Assembly: GCA_947044365.1 (NCBI GenBank)
Contig: OX345636.1
Span: 6,964,001-7,028,000, forward strand
Reading direction: 5' to 3'
Length of the DNA: 64,000 nucleotides
Origin: Petrosia ficiformis
Lineage: Eukaryota > Porifera > Demospongiae > Haplosclerida > Petrosiidae
In this document: positions 57,920-64,000 of the stretch, piece by piece
Layout of the letters: each line of letters starts with the position of its first letter
Position numbering within the stretch: position 1 is the first letter of the stretch
Notes under the pieces: model-generated
Databases searched by the model: none
What the model saw: the letters and a program-made list of their open reading frames with translations, nothing else
Told to the model about the DNA's origin: nothing
Program-made: the position numbers and the translations under genes

Positions 57920-57965
57920 CAGACACCTGAGGCAATGGAAAAATGAAAAATGAGAGTTGCCTGTA
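57560..57965 (-). mobile_element. Reversed SINE pair: one full unit and one tail-only unit
   Basis: Same family as at 1246-1774, on the minus strand, in the same head-to-tail arrangement. (GAAA)n runs lie at 57590-57621 and 57887-57920. The second unit stops at AGAGTTGCC, where its tRNA body would begin. Confidence 0.8.
57661..57733 (-). tRNA. tRNA-like body of reversed SINE, anticodon GGA
   Basis: Identical in structure to the 1608 copy: complete acceptor, D, anticodon (loop CTGGAAT) and T arms, five-base variable loop. Part of a SINE. Confidence 0.6.
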
Positions 57966-58384
57966 CATGTAAAGGTGTTTAGTATTGATATTGTACAGGT
58001 AGTGTTTAATATTATATATAGTAATACATGTACACACTGGATATACATGTACATGTATGGGTGTTTAGTATTGATGTTGTACTGGTAGTGTATACATGTA
58101 AGTGTTGATACAAGTCACATGTACATGTATATAAGTGTCACTTTGTTTGTATATTACTTGCTACATGTGACTGATTAGGTGCAAGTGATCCAACAGTAGC
58201 TGCATGTGTCAGTATACATGACTTACAGCTGGCAGTGAATAAGGTGTATTCAATTTGTGGTTTATACATGTACATGTACATGTATGGTTACTGGACCATG
58301 TAGTTTTGGGTCAATGTATAATTATAATTATTTTAAATAATGTTTACCAAGAGATTTCTGAGCTAACATGATGTTTTTGCAAAC

Positions 58385-59062
58385 TTTATTTTATAGTAAG
58401 TAGAAGTAGACATCTGCTTGTGACCAAGCTATAAACACAGACAAAATAAAATTAGTATCTAATAGATTACTCATATATTATGACTTCCCATTACTATTAG
58501 CTACTGATGTGCAGTGATTTCCCCCTGTATTTCCCAATGGTCTTTGTAAATATTTATTATGATTATATATTGGCCCAAACAGTGGTCTGATGAAAACAAC
58601 ACCAACAGGAATAGTGGATACATTCACACCATGTTTGTGAACTGATCAAATGTAATGTTTATCAAATGTTTACTATTAGATGTTTTCTATAGTAAGCTCT
58701 ATTTGGTTGTATTCAATAATTCAGTATACTCCAGTATTTTAGTGTTTTCAACATAGTGGTGCTGGCACGAAAATCAAAGGATATTTAATTGCATTCCTTT
58801 GATCATGTCAAAGGGAAATGACATTGCATAGAGTAGTGCAACACCTCTCTTCAACTCTTTAGCTAGAACCTTGCATTAATCTTCTCAATAGGAGAGATGT
58901 ATATCTGAACTAACAATTTGAGTTTACATAATACAGAGTGTAATGTCATTTCTAAATGAGACTTTAATTTGTGCTCTGAAGTGCCACATTAAGATTGATG
59001 TTTATGTATCACATGACATTTCACATGATTGTATATAATTTTCATTATACTAGTATTAACAT
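58385..59062. repeat. Direct duplication, copy 1 (partner at 61801-62172 plus 63205-63532)
   Basis: Shared runs include AAGTAGACATCTGCTTGTGA, GTTTGTGAACT, ACATAGTGGTGCTGGCA, CTCTTCAACTCTTTAGCTAG and TCTTCTCAATAGGAGAGATG. Copy 2 is split by about 1 kb that includes the 764-bp inverted-repeat element. A DIRS remnant and a piggyBac-type MITE lie between the copies. Confidence 0.85.
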
Positions 59063-59099
59063 TTGGGGAATCAGATATACAATAAGCTAAGCTGACTTC

Positions 59100-59810
59100 T
59101 CCGGTTACAACACATAACCGGAAAAAGAGGTTGGTAATATCGCAAGGGCCACTCCCCTATGTCATTGACTATTACATGTATGTAGCACAGCAAAGCATGT
59201 TTGTGAGTACCCCTAGCCACTTTAGCATCGCTAGGATGAGGGTACCGTGCTTGGACCAGCAGAGTCGGTACCCCTAGCAAATTAGCATCACTAGGATGAG
59301 GGTACCATGCTGCTAAACTCAGAGGTAGCATGACCTTACTCAGTCACACCCCCCTAGCCATGTCCAATAATGGCATACCCAGCTAGCCCACACCTACATT
59401 TAGATAGGGGAGTGTATGTCGGCACCCGACATCCTCCAGTAGTGCATTCATGCACTACACTCCCCAATCAGGACGTACACCCATAGATATACCTGTACTA
59501 ATTTGTGTACCTATGAGACCCACTCTACCCAACAACTAGTATGTGAGGTAGACTTACACCTCAACTTGCAAGTAAACTAATACCATAGGAAAAACAAATT
59601 GAAATGTTTTAAATTGTGTACATCAAACATAAACATAAACATAGGACATTTCTGAACACAAAGGTTAGTATCCTTATTATAATTGTGTCCGGGACCAGGG
59701 GACTTTATTTGGTTGTGAGCCAATCATGAGACATTTATGTGTGCATACTCACCGCTGCCACCCGGCGAGCACTGATGGAATGGACATGAGGCACTCTCTC
59801 GAGGTTCAAA
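59100..59810 (-). other. 3' flank of the DIRS-like remnant
   Basis: A small inverted repeat (CCGGTTA..TAACCGG at 59101-59121) and a duplicated word (CTAGGATGAGGGTACC at 59231 and 59291) are present. It is more GC-rich than its surroundings and probably belongs to the non-coding end of the DIRS-like element. No gene recognised. Confidence 0.4.
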
Positions 59811-59814
59811 TGTA

Positions 59815-61130
59815 GGCTGCTGATTTCCACCTGCCTAGTGTCTTAATGAGGGAGTCACTCAAGCCAACTCCAGCAGCCGTTGTAGCTGCCCCGATCCTGA
59901 AGCTGTGGCCAGTGTACAAAGAGGTGTCAACCCTGCGACCTGCAGCACCTGCCGGACTGCTGCGACAAAGTGAGTGCGTGACAGTGGTGTGCCGTCCCTA
60001 AATATAAACAGCGGGCCAGGGGTTGCTTGGCGAATGGCCAGGTATGCCAACACTGAAGTCACTGGACACAGCACTTCCCCAGTTCTGCCCAGGTACAAGG
60101 TGACCCCAGCCCCAAAAGGATCCGTTTTGCTCTGTCGGAGATGTACTGCCAAACATTGGGGGTTCACATGCGAGTCCACCCGGATATCAGTGAGAGATAG
60201 CATGGTACGAGAATAAGCTCCCAAACTTGGGCATGTGAACTCTCCACATCTCAGGAACCCGAAAAAGGCCAGACAACACGCTGCCCATAACATCACCTTG
60301 TCGTGGTCCACGGGATCCTGTGACCACACTCTGTGAATGATGCGTAGGATATATGGGGTGATGGGAAGGCGCTTCAGTCTGGAATGGGCAGGTAAGCCTC
60401 TCCTTATACCCTTGAGGACATATTCCAAGTGGGGGACTGATGACAAAGAAGGATCAGGAAAGCCATAGGAAATTTGCAGAAACCGGATTGCACTCAAATA
60501 TAGCCGAATACATTGGTAAGATAGGGAACTACACACCAAGTATGCCACAAACCGACATAGGGTCCCTTCCTGCAAGGGAATGGGTTGGAGGTTGAACTGA
60601 GTGCAGAAATTTAGGTAGCGGCGTTGACCTGACCTATATGCCGTGATGGTGGCTGAGGAGATGCCTCGAGCACAGAACACTGAAATAGCCCTATCCAGGC
60701 CAGAGAGCCCTAATTGGGTGTCTGTTTCACCAACAGGTCCACCAGTGACTGTGGGATCCTGGTCTGTGCGGTCTGTGGGAGAAGAGAGGACAAATGAGGT
60801 AAGTTATTGCAGGAAATTGCGTCTGCTGCAGTATTGAGAACGCCCGGTACATGTTCCACCGAGTGCTGAAAGTTAAAATGGGCCAAGTAAAAAAAAGAAG
60901 CACCTCATGAGGTGCAGTACTGATGGGTCCCTGCCGGAGCGCCTTCTCAAGATGTCTACCACTGCCATATTGTCTGAATGAAAACGGATGTGCAAGCCCC
61001 GCCAAGTGTGGCCCCACAGAGCAGCTGACAGCACCACTGGCACCAGCTCCTTGACAGAAATGTCGATTGTGCTCCACTCTCCACCCCCTACGTTCTCAAA
61101 AGTCTCATATTGCCCCCCTAGCTTCATTTT
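59815..61130 (-). pseudogene. DIRS-like retroelement relic: RNase H end and tyrosine recombinase
   Basis: From 61127 the frame reads EWSTIDISVKELVPVVLSAA and LHIRFHSDNMAVVDIL, the DIRS RNase H tail. A T run near 60893 shifts the frame, and HFNFQHSVEHVPGVLNTAAD continues in another. From about 60735 the recombinase follows (GISSATITAYRSGQRRYLNF; FFGFLRCGEFT with the first catalytic Arg; LRQSKTDPFGAG). Near 59935 it shifts again: TGHSFRIGAATTAA (HxxR) and LGRWKSAAY continue in the next frame, then a stop. No reverse transcriptase remains; the upstream side ends about 70 bp from the piggyBac-type MITE. DIRS recombinases integrate circular cDNA. This copy is dead. Confidence 0.85.
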
Positions 61131-61198
61131 CTGTATGCAGCACTGACAATGGTAAATGTTTTCCCTAATCTGGCTTCAGTCCTATATCTATCTATTAA

Positions 61199-61796
61199 CT
61201 CTTACAGCACTGAGCTTGTTTTACAAATTACTTCCCATTTCCAACACTGGTGACTCTATTGCATATATTTTGGCCACCGTTCACTTTCTCTATCCCAAAC
61301 TTGGCTCCTTTTCCAACGTGGAGCACTACTTCTACCAACTTGCTTACCGGTACTCGAAAGTCCCCAAGCGCTTTGTAGGATTAAATCAAATGCAGTGCTC
61401 TCCCTCTTTTGACTGGAACTGGGGCAAGCAAAATGACCCCACTGCATGTTGGTATCAGCTACACCTACGAATTCAGGTTTTACAGCAAGGGAAATCCCTC
61501 AGGTACCCACCAGAGCACGTGGGCAGGGTCACTGAAACCACAATTTGCCTGGGCGGCAATGGGGATTCGCCCCCTTCGAACCCCCTCAAAACAGGGGGGC
61601 ACCCCACTTTAAAATTCCCCCAGTACTTGTTATTTAGACCAAAGGGCGGCTGAAAAAGCAGCAATTTTTTAAGCCATTTTCATGGTCTTGTGCCTCATAT
61701 CGATTATAAGGATTTGGAGGGCTTCATAATGCTAGGAACACACTCCGAACCATGTAGGGGTGAAACGTCACATATGTGACATCAGTGTTCTAAGGG
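61199..61796. mobile_element. piggyBac-type MITE, uninterrupted copy (reversed)
   Basis: TTAA on both sides (61195-61198 and 61797-61800). Ends CTCTTACAGCACTGA and (from the right) CCCTTAGAACACTGATGTCA match the inverted repeats of the 24128 copy. The interior matches that copy in reverse, without the hAT insert. The plus-strand ORF at 61156-61653 is chance. Confidence 0.85.
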
Positions 61797-61800
61797 TTAA

Positions 61801-62172
61801 GACTAGATAGTAAGTACAAGTAGACATCTGCTTGTGACCAAGCTATAAACACAGTCAAAACAAAATTGGTATCTAATCGATTACTCATATATTATGACAG
61901 TGACCTTCCATTACTATTAGCTACTGATGTTTCAGCTGATGTGCAGTGATTTCTCATGTATTTCCCAATGGTCTTTGTAAATATTAATTAATATAATTAT
62001 ATTGTAAATAATTATGATTATATATTGGCCCAAATAGTGGTCTGGTGAAAACAATACCACCAGGAATAGTTGATATGTCCACACTATGTTTGTGAACTCA
62101 TCAAATGTAATTTTTATCAAATGTTTACTATTTAGATGTTTTGTATAGTAAGCTCTATTTGGTTGTATTCAA
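61801..62172. repeat. Direct duplication, copy 2, left part
   Basis: Matches 58385-58715 up to CTCTATTTGGTTGTATTCAA, where the match stops. Confidence 0.85.
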
Positions 62173-62372
62173 GTAGATAAGCCTCATATACATGTACATG
62201 CTTCATGTAATAATTAGAATATATATGGTATTATATTACATCAGGAGCGCATGATGGAAAAAGTAAGAGAGAAGGAGCGTGAAACTCCCACGCTTGAATA
62301 CTGTTAATTAGGTATTTCTGTTGCATTCCCACGCCAGCAGATATACTATTTTTAGACACCATGTGATACAGC

Positions 62373-62581
62373 ATGGCTTCAAGAAGAATAGATTCGTCGT
62401 TATTAAACATCGAAAAAACTTGCTACAAGATCTAGAAAGAGCTTCCCACAAGGATGTAGCAACAGAAGCAATCGATGGACTGCTTAATGGAGTTCAATTA
62501 CAATTCAGTCAATCGCGAAAGGATTTTGTTGAAAATATTACTAGCAATTTGACCTGCAAACAATTATTGGAAAAGTGTTGA
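62373..62581 (+). CDS. Short inward frame, left side of the 764-bp element
   Basis: Two readings overlap. An ATG at 62373 just inside the inverted repeat gives MASRRIDSSLLNIEKTCYKI and stops. A different frame, open from 62321 to 62581 without an ATG at its start, gives HKDVATEAIDGLLNGVQLQF and ENITSNLTCKQLLEKC. A donor-like GAAG/GTACGT follows at 62593. No family recognised. It may be the relic of one exon. Confidence 0.3.
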
Positions 62582-62586
62582 TGCTT

Positions 62587-62871
62587 CTAGTGAAGGTACG
62601 TCTTTATCACATTAAACTCAATCTCCGCAGTAATAGAAGTAGCTTCTAATAATCTATACTTCTCAGAACATTTAATAAAAGATTGAAGCTCATCCAACAA
62701 AGCTTTGGACTCGCCTCTGGTTAAAATAATTTTTTTACGTGTTTCTCTCACTGGAGTAACTTGGTTAGGTGTCTCTTGTTCTAAAAGGTTTTGAGCAGCT
62801 AGTCTAGGAGATTCTCTAGGAGTAACAACAGGTGGTATTGACACTCCTTTGGTCTTCTTTATCGACGCCAT
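62587..62871 (-). CDS. Short inward frame, right side of the 764-bp element
   Basis: The ATG lies just inside the right inverted repeat. It reads MASIKKTKGVSIPPVVTPRE, SPRLAAQNLLEQETPNQVTP, ILTRGESKALLDELQSFIKC and stops at 62587 after 94 residues. The start is basic and Pro/Ser-rich, the end helical. The opposite end also starts MAS just inside its repeat. No known domain; a fragment of a larger parent protein is possible. Confidence 0.4.
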   Translation of the reverse strand: MASIKKTKGVSIPPVVTPRESPRLAAQNLLEQETPNQVTPVRETRKKIILTRGESKALLDELQSFIKCSEKYRLLEATSITAEIEFNVIKTYLH

Positions 62872-63204
62872 AACAGTTTCATGTGGTGTCTAAAAATAGT
62901 ATATCCGCTAGTGTTGGAATGCAACAAAAATATCTAATTAACGGCATTCAATGCGTGGGAGTTTCACGCTCCTTCTCTCTTACTTTTTTCCATCATGCGC
63001 TCCTGATTACATGTACAATACTATAATAGAACCCTACCCCTGTCTAGAATACATACTAGATAGTGTAATACCATATATATTCTAATTATTTCATGCAGGC
63101 TTACATGAAGCTTTTAAACATAATCATTGTGTTTGTTTCAAAACACAATCACATTATAATTCATGAACAAAATTTTAATATCATAACATTATTATGTACA
63201 TTAA

Positions 63205-63532
63205 TCCAGTGTTTCAACATAGTGGTGCTGGCATAGAAATCAAAGGATATTTGTGATTTAATTACATTCCTTTGATCATGTCAAAGGGAAATGGCATTAC
63301 ATAGAGTGGTGCAGCACCTCTCTTCAACTCTTTAGCTAGAACCTTGCATTAATCTTCTCAATAGGAGAGATGTATATCTGAACTAACAATTTGAGTTTAC
63401 ATAATACAGAGTGAAACGTCATTTCTAAATGAGGCTTTTAATTTGTGCTCTGAAGTGCCACATTAAGATTGATGGTTATGTATCACATGACATGTCACAT
63501 GATTGTCTATAATTTTCATTATGCTAGTAATA
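63205..63532. repeat. Direct duplication, copy 2, right part
   Basis: Matches 58750-59055 from TTTCAACATAGTGGTGCTGG to TTTTCATTATGCTAGTA. Confidence 0.85.
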
Positions 63533-64000
63533 ATTATAATTATAATTCATAAAGCGGTGATATTGTACATGTAAGTTAATGATACGCATGTACATGTATA
63601 TGTAGTAGACATGACACATGTATAATATCTTCAGACAGATAAGAATAACTCTACATGGTATTATTATCAAAATTTATATAATTATTAATAATTATTCATT
63701 TCAGTATATTCATATGTAGTAATATGTTGTATAAGTTATATCAAGTAGTTTGAGACAGACATAGGGCGAAGCACTTTAGAAAGTGCTTGAGCATAATCTG
63801 AAGTATACAGTTAAGTGCTTGAAGCTGTGAACTGCTCATATAGTTGAACAGGCGGAAGTGCTTTTAGCACAAACTGAAGCACCCTGAAAGTGGTTCAAGC
63901 ATAATTTTAAGCACATTTCTAATTAAACAGCGCCAAAAAAGAAATTTCTAGTGAATTAGATTATTGTTACATTTTATAAACATTGTTTTTTGAAAAGTAC
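63533..64000. other. Geneless right edge with AAGTGCTT motif cluster
   Basis: Between 63765 and 63915 the words AAGTGCTTGAGCATAATCTG, AAGTGCTTGAAGC and AAGTGCTTTTAGCACAAACTG recur, an imperfect short repeat. No gene is seen. Confidence 0.5.

Larger units (their letters stand above)
62242..63005. mobile_element. 764-bp element with about 120-bp terminal inverted repeats
   Basis: The ends CAGGAGCGCATGATGGAAAA and, read inward from the right, the same sequence stay alike for about 120 bp to TAGTATAT/ATATACTA and TTTAGACACCA. A 7-bp direct repeat ATTACAT flanks both sides (62235-62241 and 63006-63012). Two short frames point inward from the two ends. Superfamily unknown. Confidence 0.85.

Noticed and set aside
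61156..61664. Overlapping ORFs in the right-hand piggyBac-type MITE
   Set aside because: The region is a non-coding MITE; the homologous frames at 24066-24499 are not conserved as protein.

Overview
The window is nuclear DNA of an animal, most likely a demosponge. The sequence is AT-rich, the genes have spliced exons with GT-AG borders, TRAF-type RING and MATH proteins are present, and TACATGTA-like words and young transposons are very dense. An Amphimedon-like sponge is my best guess from general knowledge. It is an inference, not something the bases prove.

Host genes are few. On the minus strand at 3.3-7.6 kb lies a TRAF-like gene (RING, TRAF zinc finger, coiled coil, MATH), with two short extra exons upstream. 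At 47-57 kb, also on the minus strand, a start exon and two MATH exons share compatible splice phases and probably form a tandem-MATH protein. Weaker plus-strand exon candidates lie at 9.6, 11.0 and 32.3-32.6 kb. Two remnants resembling the C-terminal part of a Roco/COR protein lie near 11.9 and 18.3 kb.

Most of the rest is mobile or tandemly repeated DNA. In order: a Penelope/GIY-YIG remnant next to a perfect palindrome (1-326); tRNA-headed SINEs (1.3-1.8, 18.6 and 57.6-58.0 kb); fold-back elements (11.2-11.6 kb); a Ty3/Gypsy LTR element with near-identical LTRs but no gag or protease (13.3-17.3 kb); an intact pogo-like transposon that also carries a HIRAN-domain gene (19.2-21.6 kb); a piggyBac-type MITE with a hAT-type MITE nested in it (24.1-25.0 kb); a decayed Tc1-like element (25.3-27.1 kb); a Tc1/mariner element that also carries a BEN-domain gene (27.4-31.2 kb); a short Tc1-like element (33.4-34.4 kb) and a hAT/ZBED transposon (34.7-37.0 kb), both inside one 49-bp minisatellite; a DIRS-like remnant (59.1-61.1 kb); a second piggyBac-type MITE (61.2-61.8 kb); and an element with inverted repeats of about 120 bp (62.2-63.0 kb). 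Many insertions keep readable target-site duplications.

The most interesting signal is the class of DNA transposons with two convergent genes. The pogo-like element pairs its transposase with a HIRAN protein. The Tc1 element pairs its transposase with a coiled-coil BEN-domain protein, and its ends are loaded with CTCGCGAG palindromes. That sequence is the core of the site recognised by the vertebrate BEN protein BANP. The suggestion is that the accessory protein reads the transposon ends. The decayed element next door keeps fragments of the same gene pair.
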